From positions 1-12,771 of the forward strand of contig JAAZBY010000091.1 in NCBI GenBank assembly GCA_012513595.1: 12,771 nucleotides of DNA, read 5' to 3'. The notes under the pieces are model-generated. The model was not told where the DNA came from. It saw only the letters and a program-made list of their open reading frames with translations, and did not search any database. Each line of letters begins with the position of its first letter. Positions within the stretch are counted from its first letter, which is position 1. This document shows positions 1-6,227 of the stretch, piece by piece. Origin of the DNA: Chloroflexota bacterium (GTDB lineage Bacteria > Chloroflexota > Anaerolineae > UBA1429). Made by a program: the position numbers and the translations under genes.

Positions 1-413
1 GACATCTTGGCGGCGATGGCCATGCCCACGCCGTTGGAAAAGCCCTGCCCGAGCGGGCCGGTGGTCGTCTCGACGCCGGCGGTCAGGCCGTACTCCGGGT
101 GCCCCGGCGTGAGGCTGCCGTACTGCCGGAAGCGCTGCAGTTCCTCCATCGGCAGGTCAAACCCGGCCAGATGCAGCAGGGCGTACAGCAGCATCGACCC
201 GTGCCCAGCCGACAGGATGAAACGGTCGCGGTTGGGCCACTCGGGGTCGTCGGGGTTCACGCGCAGGAAGCGGGTCCAGAGGGTCAGGGCATAGTTGGCC
301 GCGCCCATCGGCATGCCCGGGTGGCCGGACTTGGCCGCCTCCACACCATCGACGGCCAACATCTTGAGCGTGTTGACCGCCAGATTCTCAAGCTCTGGGC
401 TGATCTTGGTCAT
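1..413 (-). CDS. tkt: Transketolase, N-terminal part (cut by window edge)
   Basis: Only the first 137 residues are in the window. Transketolase moves two-carbon ketol units between sugar phosphates using thiamine diphosphate (ThDP) in the cytoplasmic pentose phosphate pathway. Visible family motifs are [10 protein letters not shown] with the substrate-binding His at residue 31, the [10 protein letters not shown] segment with His71, and TPGHPEYG...[12 protein letters not shown] at residues 102-124, which lines the cofactor site. The [16 protein letters not shown] wording resembles full-length transketolases rather than the split two-subunit type, so a protein of roughly 650 residues is likely (inference). 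The ATG at 411-413 follows GAGGAG with good spacing. It starts 13 nt after the DUF1638 stop, and the Shine-Dalgarno overlaps that stop region, which indicates translational linkage in one leftward operon. Confidence 0.95.
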   Translation of the reverse strand, partial: MTKISPELENLAVNTLKMLAVDGVEAAKSGHPGMPMGAANYALTLWTRFLRVNPDDPEWPNRDRFILSAGHGSMLLYALLHLAGFDLPMEELQRFRQYGSLTPGHPEYGLTAGVETTTGPLGQGFSNGVGMAIAAKM

Positions 414-426
414 GTTCGTCACTCCT

Positions 427-1227
427 CTATGAGCTCATCCTTGGCAAGTGCGACTCGCTGGCCACGCCCGGGGCGGGGTCTGCCGAGAGCGCGCTGTTGA
501 TGATGCGCTGATCGTAACTGGGCTGCACAGTTTGGCCCGGCTCCACAACCAGGAAACGCTCCGCGTCCCAGCGACCTTCCAGGAGGTCGCGCACGAGGAC
601 AAAGCTGCCCGCCAGGCGCTGGAACGTCCAGCCACGCCGCTCGGCAACCTCGCGGGCCTCCTGGCTATAGTCGGGCAGCCGCATCTCAGCGGTGTCGATG
701 TAGGCCGCCCGGCTGTAGTGCGCCTTCCAGGCCCCCATGACCTCCATGAGATAGTCGGCATTATCCTGGCCGTACTTGGCCACGTACTCCTGGTAAGTCT
801 CCTGCACCTGCGCGTCGTCGCCCGAGGCGCCCAACCCCACGGTCCGGTCGTCCCCGCCGGTGTTGCGCTCCATATAGTCGGGCGCATACCAGTAGGTGCC
901 GGGGTTGGCACGGAACTCTTCCGCGTAGCGCTCGGCCGCCCCCAAGTATAGGGTGATGCAGTCGTGCGCCCGGGGCACGACGATTCTCAGGCTGGGGTGG
1001 CTCACCCCGACGATCGCATTGCTGCACAGGCCGTAGCCCAGCGCGATCGCGCCATAGACGGCGGCATCGGCCCCGGCCACGCGGCGCTGCAGCTCGGCGC
1101 GCAGGCGGTCGGGCTCGGAGTGCAGCCCCTTGGCCACCAGTTCGATATCGACGACGTGCGGCGTCAGCGAGGCGGCATAGTACAGCTGGCGGGCCAGCAC
1201 CTCACAACCGACCACTTTCAAACGCAT
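427..1227 (-). CDS. DUF1638 domain protein
   Basis: The protein has 266 residues and matches the DUF1638 pattern. It has a Cys near the N-terminus (C8 in [11 protein letters not shown]), a GYGLCSN motif with C68, then PRAHDC with H88, D89 and C90, and GTYWY further on. The conserved Cys/His/Asp residues could bind a metal or a corrinoid-type cofactor, but that is inference. Members are often found near corrinoid-dependent methyltransferases (recalled family knowledge), yet no such gene is visible here. The ATG at 1225-1227 is preferred because GAGGTG lies 7 nt upstream; a GTG at 1236 would add three residues but place that Shine-Dalgarno on top of the start. The gene sits between an aminotransferase (59-nt gap) and transketolase (13-nt gap) in the same direction, so co-transcription is likely. 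Its biochemical function is unknown. Confidence 0.85.
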   Translation of the reverse strand: MRLKVVGCEVLARQLYYAASLTPHVVDIELVAKGLHSEPDRLRAELQRRVAGADAAVYGAIALGYGLCSNAIVGVSHPSLRIVVPRAHDCITLYLGAAERYAEEFRANPGTYWYAPDYMERNTGGDDRTVGLGASGDDAQVQETYQEYVAKYGQDNADYLMEVMGAWKAHYSRAAYIDTAEMRLPDYSQEAREVAERRGWTFQRLAGSFVLVRDLLEGRWDAERFLVVEPGQTVQPSYDQRIINSALSADPAPGVASESHLPRMSS

Positions 1228-1256
1228 GCCAGACACCTCACCCAGCCCAGGAGTGC

Positions 1257-1275
1257 CGGGACCGCAAGAGTCCCG
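1257..1275 (-). other. Small intercistronic hairpin
   Basis: A perfect 6-bp stem (CGGGAC / GTCCCG) encloses a 7-nt loop in the 59-nt gap between the aminotransferase and DUF1638 genes. No T-run follows it on the minus strand, so it is not a standard intrinsic terminator. It might affect mRNA processing or differential expression, but it may also be chance in GC-rich DNA. Confidence 0.25.
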
Positions 1276-1286
1276 CGGGCGCCCGG

Positions 1287-2456
1287 TTACGCCTCGTATA
1301 CCGCCGAGGCCGCCGCCAGGGCTTCGTCGATCCGCTCGTTCTTCAGCAGGTCGGCCAGGGCCGAAAGGAGCAGCATCACGTTGGCCTGCCGCGAGGCATA
1401 GCCCATCAGGCCGATACGCCAGGCCTTGCCGGCGAACTGCCCCAGGCCCGAGCCGATCTCGATGCCGTACTTGGTCAGCAGGCCGCCGCGGATAGCCTTG
1501 TCGTCGGCGCCGGCGGGAACCATGACCGTGGTCAAGGACGGGAGCCGCAGGGCCGGGTCTTGCACGGCCATCTCCAGCCCCAGCGCCTCGAGCCCGGCCA
1601 CCAGGGCCAGCTGGTTAGCACGATGGCGCGCGTAACGCGCCTCCAGCCCTTCCTCCTCGATCTCGAGAAGGGCCTCGCGCAGGGCGTAGAGCATGGTGAT
1701 CATGCCGGTCTGGTGGTAGCCACGCTCCGGGCCCCAGTAGCGCCAGATCTGCCCCGCGTCCAGGTAAAAGCTCTGCACCGGCTTGCTGCGCGCGCGGAAG
1801 GCAGCCACGGCCGCCTCACTCATGCTCAGCGGTGCCATGCTGGGCGGCGCCCCCACGCACTTTTGCGTGCCGCTGTAGGCGATGTCGATCCGGTTGGCGT
1901 CCACCCCCACGCGCACGCCGCCCAGCGAGGTCACACAGTCGACCACGAACAGGGCGCCGGCCTGCTCGGCCAGCGCGCTGAGCTCCGCCAAGGGCTGCAA
2001 GACGCCGGTCGACGTCTCGGCATGCACCACGGCGACCACTTTGGGCGTACCGGCGCGCAGCGCCTCGGCCAACTGCTCGGGCTGCACCGCAGTGCCCCAG
2101 GGGGCATCCACGCGGCGTACCCTGGCGCCGGCCCGCTCACAGATGTTCGCCATGCGCTCGCCAAAGACGCCGTTCACACAGATCAGGGCTTCGTCACCGG
2201 GCTCCAGGGCGTTGACCAGGGCTGCCTCCATGCCGGCCATGCCGGTGCCGGGCACGCACATGGTCCACTCGTTATCCGTCTCGAACGCCCGCCGCAGGAG
2301 CGTCTGGGTCTCGTCCATCAGTCGCACGTACTCGGGGTCCAGGTACCCGAGCAGCGGCGTGGCGCTGGCCCGCAGCACGCGCGGCGATATCTGGCTGGGG
2401 CCGGGCCCCAACAACAGACGTGGAGAGGGATTGAGCTGCGCAAACGTTCCGGACAT
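1287..2456 (-). CDS. Class V PLP aminotransferase (serine-pyruvate / alanine-glyoxylate type)
   Basis: The 389-residue protein belongs to fold type I, class V pyridoxal-phosphate enzymes. It most resembles serine-glyoxylate, alanine-glyoxylate or serine-pyruvate aminotransferases, which interconvert glyoxylate or pyruvate with an amino donor. Visible features are the N-terminal LLLGPGPSQISPRVL, the phosphate-cradle region VPGTGMAGMEAAL around residues 68-80, HAETSTG at 145-151, Asp173 in VVDCVTS contacting the PLP ring nitrogen, and Lys199 in YSGTQKC as the Schiff-base lysine. The length is normal for the family. The ATG at 2454-2456 follows AAGGAG at 8 nt; in-frame extensions further upstream are low-complexity and lack this signal. 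It is the first gene of a leftward cluster with DUF1638 and tkt. The exact donor and acceptor cannot be assigned; a subclass such as phosphoserine or aspartate aminotransferase is less likely given the GPGP start. Confidence 0.9.
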   Translation of the reverse strand: MSGTFAQLNPSPRLLLGPGPSQISPRVLRASATPLLGYLDPEYVRLMDETQTLLRRAFETDNEWTMCVPGTGMAGMEAALVNALEPGDEALICVNGVFGERMANICERAGARVRRVDAPWGTAVQPEQLAEALRAGTPKVVAVVHAETSTGVLQPLAELSALAEQAGALFVVDCVTSLGGVRVGVDANRIDIAYSGTQKCVGAPPSMAPLSMSEAAVAAFRARSKPVQSFYLDAGQIWRYWGPERGYHQTGMITMLYALREALLEIEEEGLEARYARHRANQLALVAGLEALGLEMAVQDPALRLPSLTTVMVPAGADDKAIRGGLLTKYGIEIGSGLGQFAGKAWRIGLMGYASRQANVMLLLSALADLLKNERIDEALAAASAVYEA

Positions 2457-2539
2457 GCGATTGCTCCTTGAGTTACCCTGTTGGCCGCGACGCCCGCACG
2501 GCGCCCAGCAGACGATCAGGTCGAGAACACGCAGATGCA

Positions 2540-2567
2540 CCCGGTCGCCCGAGCACGGGCGACCGGG
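2540..2567 (-). other. Perfect 12-bp inverted repeat at the 5' end of the aminotransferase leader
   Basis: Arms CCCGGTCGCCCG (2540-2551) and CGGGCGACCGGG (2556-2567) are perfectly complementary around a 4-nt AGCA loop. The element lies directly after the predicted minus-strand start site near 2569, so the transcript would begin with a very stable hairpin. Neither side has a convincing T-run, which argues against an ordinary terminator. It could instead serve as a stability element, an operator, or an end for transcripts of the gene that stops at 2714. Confidence 0.5.
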
Positions 2568-2575
2568 GTTTACCG

Positions 2576-2604
2576 ATTCTATCACGCTGGGGCATGGCCC
2601 ACAA
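2576..2604 (-). promoter_or_regulatory. Candidate sigma-70 promoter for the aminotransferase cluster
   Basis: On the minus strand a TTGTGG -35 (2599-2604) is separated by exactly 17 bp from a TAGAAT -10 (2576-2581, 5 of 6 to consensus). This predicts a start near 2569 and a leader of about 113 nt containing the 12-bp hairpin. The -35 is weak (3 of 6). Confidence 0.45.
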
Positions 2605-2649
2605 ATGCCGCCGCCTTGGGCACCACGAGTCTACCCAGGACGCCACTTG

Positions 2650-2711
2650 TTATACACAGTGGCACGGCGTTATCCACAGGTTGGGCACAGGGAAGGCACG
2701 CCTGTGGATTC
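2650..2711. promoter_or_regulatory. Cluster of DnaA-box-like 9-mers
   Basis: TTATACACA at 2650-2658 and a perfect TTATCCACA at 2670-2678 are on the plus strand, starting exactly 20 bp (two helical turns) apart. A weaker TTGGGCACA follows at 2681-2689, and the minus strand carries GAATCCACA at 2703-2711. All sit in the intergenic region just after the stop of the leftward Nif3-GNAT gene. The spacing on one helical face fits cooperative DnaA binding. No AT-rich unwinding stretch and no dnaA, dnaN or gidA neighbour is visible, so a DnaA-titration or regulatory site seems at least as likely as an origin. Confidence 0.5.
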
Positions 2712-2713
2712 CC

Positions 2714-4063
2714 TCAGCCGCGCCGATCGGCCTTTCGCCAAGCTTCAAGGTTCGCCAACACCCTGTCCCACAGATCCTGCGGGGCGGAATCGCTCGGCCA
2801 GGGACGGAAGCCATACCGCAGGTATGAGGCGATCGCCGCCAGCCGCCAGGGATGGGTGGAGAGCATCGCCCTCGCAAAGCCACGCTCGCGCAACCGGTGC
2901 AGCGCCGCCAGGGTGATGGCCTTGCCCAGGCCCTGGCCGCGCTCGGAATCGCTCACGCCAACCCAGTGGATCAGCCCATAGCGCTCGCCGTCCTGGTCGC
3001 GGTGCCAGGCCGCGGCGGCCGCCACGGGCCGGTCGCCCTTCCAGATGATCTGCAGGTAGGAGGGGTCGTACTCGGGATCGCCGGAGAAGGTCTTCTCGAA
3101 CCAGGTCTCGCCGATCTCCCCGGCAAAGTTGGAGCGGTTCATCACGTCGAGGTACGCCCAGGACTCTTGGGCGCCCATGGGCCGCAGGGTGTAGCCAGCG
3201 GGAAGCGACACCTCCGGCAACCCCTCGAGCGAGTCCATGCGCATGCGGATGAGGACGTCGCGGGAGGTCTCGGTGGCATAGATCTGCACGCCGCAGGTGG
3301 GCCCGACGAAATGCACCGGCACCCCCGGATACTGCGCGCCGAGGTACTCTGCCAGCCGGCGCAGGCCGGGGATCTCGGCGGTCATATGGTTGACGATGAT
3401 AGCCGGCACGCCCAGGTCGGCCAGCCAGGAGCCTTCCTGCCAGGTCTCCATGCCGTCTTCGGTGAGAAGCAGCACGTCGGCGCCCATGCCCACCATCTCG
3501 CGGGCCGGGGTGATTGCCCCGGTGCCGATGGCCAGCCGGCGCACCATCTGCCAGGGGGTGCCGATGAACTGCACCGACTGCTCGTCCAGCGCCTTGACCC
3601 GTTGGGCGATGCGCCGGGCCAGCTCCCAGGCGGAGGTGCTGGGGACCTCGTACAGGTTGTGGTAGCGGATCTGGGCCAGCGGCTCACCGAGCTCCAGGAA
3701 CTCGCCCCAGGCATCGACGATGCCCAGCCGGGGGAAGACGTCCCAGGTATCATGGCAGCGGTAGACGACCATGCCGGTAGCCTCGAGGAATTCGCGCTTG
3801 CGCCGCGCAGGAAGGGTCTCTTTGGCAGCCTGGTCATCGTCCATGTGGCTGTAAAAGGTCGGCTCATGGGTGATAAAGAGGTTGCAGCCCAGGGCGTGGG
3901 CCTCCTCCAGCGACGACTGCAGCGCTTGCCAGCCGACGGCGACGCCGGTGACCTCGGTATCCGGGTCGCCGAACTTGAAGCCATCGCAGGTGCGGCCGGC
4001 CCAGTCCACCCAGGGGCCGATCGTGCGGAGATGCTCATGTACCTGACGCGCCGTGATCGCCAT
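2714..4063 (-). CDS. Nif3-like metal-binding domain fused to a GNAT N-acetyltransferase
   Basis: The 449-residue protein has two domains. Residues 1 to about 270 look like the Nif3/YbgI dinuclear-metal family, which forms ring-shaped hexamers. ITHEPTF gives His66, RCHDTWD gives His104 and Asp108, and VNHMTAE gives His226 and Glu230, matching the spaced His/Asp and HxxxE metal ligands of that family. Residues from about 288 are a GNAT acetyltransferase with the acetyl-CoA pyrophosphate loop RGQGLGKA at 375-382 and a C-terminal RYGFRPW segment. Nif3 proteins are usually stand-alone or carry a PII-like insert; the acetyltransferase tail is unusual. The ATG at 4061-4063 follows AGAGG by 11 nt. 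A near-consensus promoter lies 50-80 bp upstream, and the gene appears monocistronic. The substrate is unknown. The fusion reads continuously with no sign of a frameshift. Confidence 0.85.
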   Translation of the reverse strand: MAITARQVHEHLRTIGPWVDWAGRTCDGFKFGDPDTEVTGVAVGWQALQSSLEEAHALGCNLFITHEPTFYSHMDDDQAAKETLPARRKREFLEATGMVVYRCHDTWDVFPRLGIVDAWGEFLELGEPLAQIRYHNLYEVPSTSAWELARRIAQRVKALDEQSVQFIGTPWQMVRRLAIGTGAITPAREMVGMGADVLLLTEDGMETWQEGSWLADLGVPAIIVNHMTAEIPGLRRLAEYLGAQYPGVPVHFVGPTCGVQIYATETSRDVLIRMRMDSLEGLPEVSLPAGYTLRPMGAQESWAYLDVMNRSNFAGEIGETWFEKTFSGDPEYDPSYLQIIWKGDRPVAAAAAWHRDQDGERYGLIHWVGVSDSERGQGLGKAITLAALHRLRERGFARAMLSTHPWRLAAIASYLRYGFRPWPSDSAPQDLWDRVLANLEAWRKADRRG

Positions 4064-4113
4064 CTATCCGCCATCCTCTCACAGGCCTCGCCGCCGAGCC
4101 GCGGCTCCGGGCC

Positions 4114-4142
4114 ACTATAGGTAGCGGCAAGGGGGCTGTCAA
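4114..4142 (-). promoter_or_regulatory. Sigma-70 promoter for the Nif3-GNAT gene
   Basis: The minus strand shows a consensus TTGACA (4137-4142), a 17-bp spacer and TATAGT (4114-4119, 5 of 6). The predicted start lies about 45 nt upstream of the ATG at 4063. This is one of the strongest promoters in the window. Confidence 0.75.
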
Positions 4143-4195
4143 TCCTGGCCCAAGGCGTCGCCGGCGTCTGAGTGGCTCGCGCGGCGCCACACGAA

Positions 4196-4226
4196 TGGCC
4201 CGCCGCCCTGGCGCGGCGGCGGGCCA
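4196..4226. other. Perfect 12-bp palindrome in the divergent spacer
   Basis: Arms TGGCCCGCCGCC (4196-4207) and GGCGGCGGGCCA (4215-4226) flank a 7-nt loop. The element lies just upstream of the rightward extended -10 at 4229-4237 and covers its -35 area. It may be an operator or a transcription barrier between the divergent genes. No T-run follows. Confidence 0.45.
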
Positions 4227-4228
4227 CA

Positions 4229-4237
4229 TGTTATGCT
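4229..4237 (+). promoter_or_regulatory. Candidate extended -10 promoter for the ceramidase-like gene
   Basis: TG at 4229-4230, one base, then TATGCT (4232-4237) forms an extended -10 element. It predicts a leader of roughly 30 nt before the ATG at 4276. No good -35 is present, which fits extended -10 promoters; the palindrome occupies that area instead. Confidence 0.4.
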
Positions 4238-4275
4238 TGCGGCCAATGCCCTCACCCTCCGGAAAGGAGCCCCCC

Positions 4276-5445
4276 ATGCGATCTCTCGAACTCCGCGTCG
4301 GCCACGGCCGCGTATGCATCACGCCCCCCGTGGGCACCTTCCTGATGGGCTACGCGTCGCGCACGCAGCCCTCGGAGGGGGTGCACGATGACCTGTTCGC
4401 CAACGCCGTGGCCATCTCGGACGGCGCGCAGCGCGTCGTCATCGTGGCCCTCGATGTCTGTTCCCTCGAGGTAGCCCAGGCAGGGCGCGTCCGAGAGGCC
4501 ATCGCCGAGCGCAGCGGTCTGGCGGCAGAGAACGTCCTGCTGAACTGTTCGCACACCCACGCCGGCCCGCTGATCGGCCGGGTGGCCAGCGAGCGCTACG
4601 ACGAGGCGGCCTTTCTCGGCGTCCTGGCGGGCGCCGTCGAGGCTGCCGACCGCGCCCTGCAGGACCTGGCCCCGGCCTCGCTAGGCACCTCCTCGGCCCC
4701 GGCCGGCGTGGGCTGCAACCGTCGGCAGCGCACCGCGGACGGCCAGATCATCCTCGGCGTGAACCCCGAGGGCTCCACTCTCGCCGAGGCGACCGTCTGG
4801 CGCGTGGCGCGCCCAGGCAAAGATGACGTCGTGCTGTTCAGCATACCGGTGCATGGCACAACCCTGGGTGGCGAGAACCTGTGGATCTCGGCCGAGTGGA
4901 TGGGCGTGGCCGTCCGCGAGGTGGAGGCGGCCCGCCCGGGGACGGCGGTCGTCTTCCTGCAGGGCTGCGGGGCCGACCAGAACCCCTATCGCGGGGAGCG
5001 CACCTTCCGCCAGATGGAGGAGAACGGGCACAAGGCCGCCCAGGCGGTGCTCATGGCCCTGGAGGCGCCCCGGCCCGCCGGCGCCCTGCCGCTCATCAAC
5101 CTGGCGCGTGAGATGCACTTGCCCGTCGCCGGGGGAGGCACGTCGCCGGTGCCCCTCCACGGGCTGCGCCTCGGGGACGTGGTGCTCGTCGGCCTGGGCG
5201 GAGAGGCCTTTGTCGAGTACGCCCTCCACGCCCGGGCGCGCTCAGCAGCGCAGAGCACGCTGGCCCTGGGGTACACCGATGGGGTGGTGGGTTACCTGCC
5301 CACGGCCATCGCCTACGAGGAGGGCGGCTATGAGCCCAACTCGTACACCTACTTTGCCGGCGCGCGCCCCTGGGACCCGGCCCTCGAGGCGACCATCAAG
5401 GCCGAGATCGACCGACTCCTCGGCGACCTGGGGTCCGCCCGCTAG
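4276..5445 (+). CDS. Neutral/alkaline ceramidase-like metalloamidase (N-terminal domain type)
   Basis: The 389-residue protein resembles the catalytic N-terminal domain of neutral/alkaline non-lysosomal ceramidases, zinc amidases that split an N-acyl bond. It begins with VGHGRVCITPPVGTFLMGY, has SHTHAGP with probable zinc ligands His93 and His95, a further His193 in IPVHGTT, FLQGCGADQNPY at 227-238 in place of the GDVSPN-type loop, and GEAFVEY and GYTDGVVGYLPT near the end. Classical bacterial ceramidases are longer, secreted and carry a C-terminal Ig-like domain. This one has no visible signal peptide and no second domain, so a cytoplasmic amidase on another substrate is plausible (inference). 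The start at 4276 follows AAAGGAG with 6-nt spacing. It is alone on the plus strand among leftward genes and converges with the SDR gene, 28 nt away. Confidence 0.8.
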   Translation: MRSLELRVGHGRVCITPPVGTFLMGYASRTQPSEGVHDDLFANAVAISDGAQRVVIVALDVCSLEVAQAGRVREAIAERSGLAAENVLLNCSHTHAGPLIGRVASERYDEAAFLGVLAGAVEAADRALQDLAPASLGTSSAPAGVGCNRRQRTADGQIILGVNPEGSTLAEATVWRVARPGKDDVVLFSIPVHGTTLGGENLWISAEWMGVAVREVEAARPGTAVVFLQGCGADQNPYRGERTFRQMEENGHKAAQAVLMALEAPRPAGALPLINLAREMHLPVAGGGTSPVPLHGLRLGDVVLVGLGGEAFVEYALHARARSAAQSTLALGYTDGVVGYLPTAIAYEEGGYEPNSYTYFAGARPWDPALEATIKAEIDRLLGDLGSAR

Positions 5446-5459
5446 CAGGCCCGCCCAGG

Positions 5460-5473
5460 CCGGCCTCGGCCGG
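5460..5473. terminator. Possible bidirectional GC-rich hairpin between convergent genes
   Basis: CCGGCC-TC-GGCCGG forms a compact inverted repeat in the 28-bp gap between the ceramidase-like stop (5445) and the SDR stop (5474). The 2-nt loop would force the inner pairs open, and no T-run follows, so termination here is only a suggestion from location. Confidence 0.25.
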
Positions 5474-6193
5474 TCACCAGGGCCAGTCGCGGCCCTGCCA
5501 ATCGCGCATTAGGAGGGTATCCTCATCGGGGAGGTCGCCGAGAAAGTAGGCCAGCGCCGGCACGGCGGCCTCCTCCGGCTCCAGGGTGGCCCGCAGGTCC
5601 TTGGTGCCGCGCATGTAGGTGCGCATCCAGCCGGGGTGATAGAGCCGGAAGGTGTAGCCGGCCGGGCGCAGGTCGGTGAACAGGATGCGCACACCCATGT
5701 TCAGCGCCGCCTTGGACATACAGTACCCGAACCAGGACCTGCGCTGGCAGTTGGCGATGCTGCCCGCCTCTGAGGAGACGAAGCAGAGGCGCCTCAGCGA
5801 GCCCCTCTCCAGGAGGGGCAGGAAGCTCTCCACCACGCGGAGCGGGCCGAGGCTGTTCACGTCGTAGAGGCGGTGCATCTCGGCATAGTCCTGTGCCTCG
5901 CGGATGGTCCGCTCCGCCGTCGCTGAGATGACCCCGGCGTTGTTGATCAAGAGGTCCAGGTGGTCGCTCTCGGCGGCCACCTGGCGCGCGGCCTCGCGCG
6001 CCGAATCGGCCGAGGTCACGTCCAGGGGCACGACGGCCAGGGCGCGGGGATGCGCGGCGGCCAGGCGCCCCAGTTCCGGCAACTCGGCCAGGTATTGCCC
6101 GGCGTAGACGTGCCAACCCTGCTCGAGCAGCCCCGCGCTCAGCGCCAGGCCCAGCCCACGATCCGCCCCCGTCACCACGGCCACGCGTTCCAT
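5474..6193 (-). CDS. Short-chain dehydrogenase/reductase (SDR) oxidoreductase
   Basis: The 239-residue protein is a classical SDR, an NAD(P)-dependent alcohol/ketone oxidoreductase with a Rossmann fold. TGADRGLG at 8-15 is the glycine-rich cofactor loop, LLINNAG at 81-87 the structural NNAG motif, Ser140/Ser141 in FVSSEAGS the catalytic serine region, and YCMSK at 157-161 the catalytic Tyr-Lys pair. The substrate is unknown. The ATG at 6191-6193 follows AGGAGG by 6 nt; the longer in-frame extension is rejected because it lacks such a site and runs into the preceding gene. It starts 34 nt after the ABC transmembrane gene stop, so the two probably share one transcript from the promoter at 7293-7320. 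Confidence 0.92.
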   Translation of the reverse strand: MERVAVVTGADRGLGLALSAGLLEQGWHVYAGQYLAELPELGRLAAAHPRALAVVPLDVTSADSAREAARQVAAESDHLDLLINNAGVISATAERTIREAQDYAEMHRLYDVNSLGPLRVVESFLPLLERGSLRRLCFVSSEAGSIANCQRRSWFGYCMSKAALNMGVRILFTDLRPAGYTFRLYHPGWMRTYMRGTKDLRATLEPEEAAVPALAYFLGDLPDEDTLLMRDWQGRDWPW

Positions 6194-6227
6194 GCGCCCC
6201 TCCTGCCCAGAGCCGGCCAACCGACCT

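Noticed and set aside
1560..2471. 303-codon plus-strand open frame over the aminotransferase
   Set aside because: It is antisense to a well-supported PLP enzyme; no RBS and His/Gly/Gln-rich low-complexity protein.
2540..2567. Rho-independent terminator
   Set aside because: The stem is excellent, but neither strand has a T-run after it and it coincides with a predicted start site, so it is listed as a palindrome of unknown role.
2457..2713. Definite chromosomal origin (oriC)
   Set aside because: There are DnaA-box-like sites but no AT-rich unwinding segment and no dnaA, dnaN or gidA neighbour, so calling an origin would overreach.
2852..4120. 422-codon plus-strand open frame over the Nif3-GNAT gene
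   Set aside because: The composition is Gly/His/Asp-rich without motifs. The opposite strand has two recognised domains with intact key residues, an RBS and a promoter.
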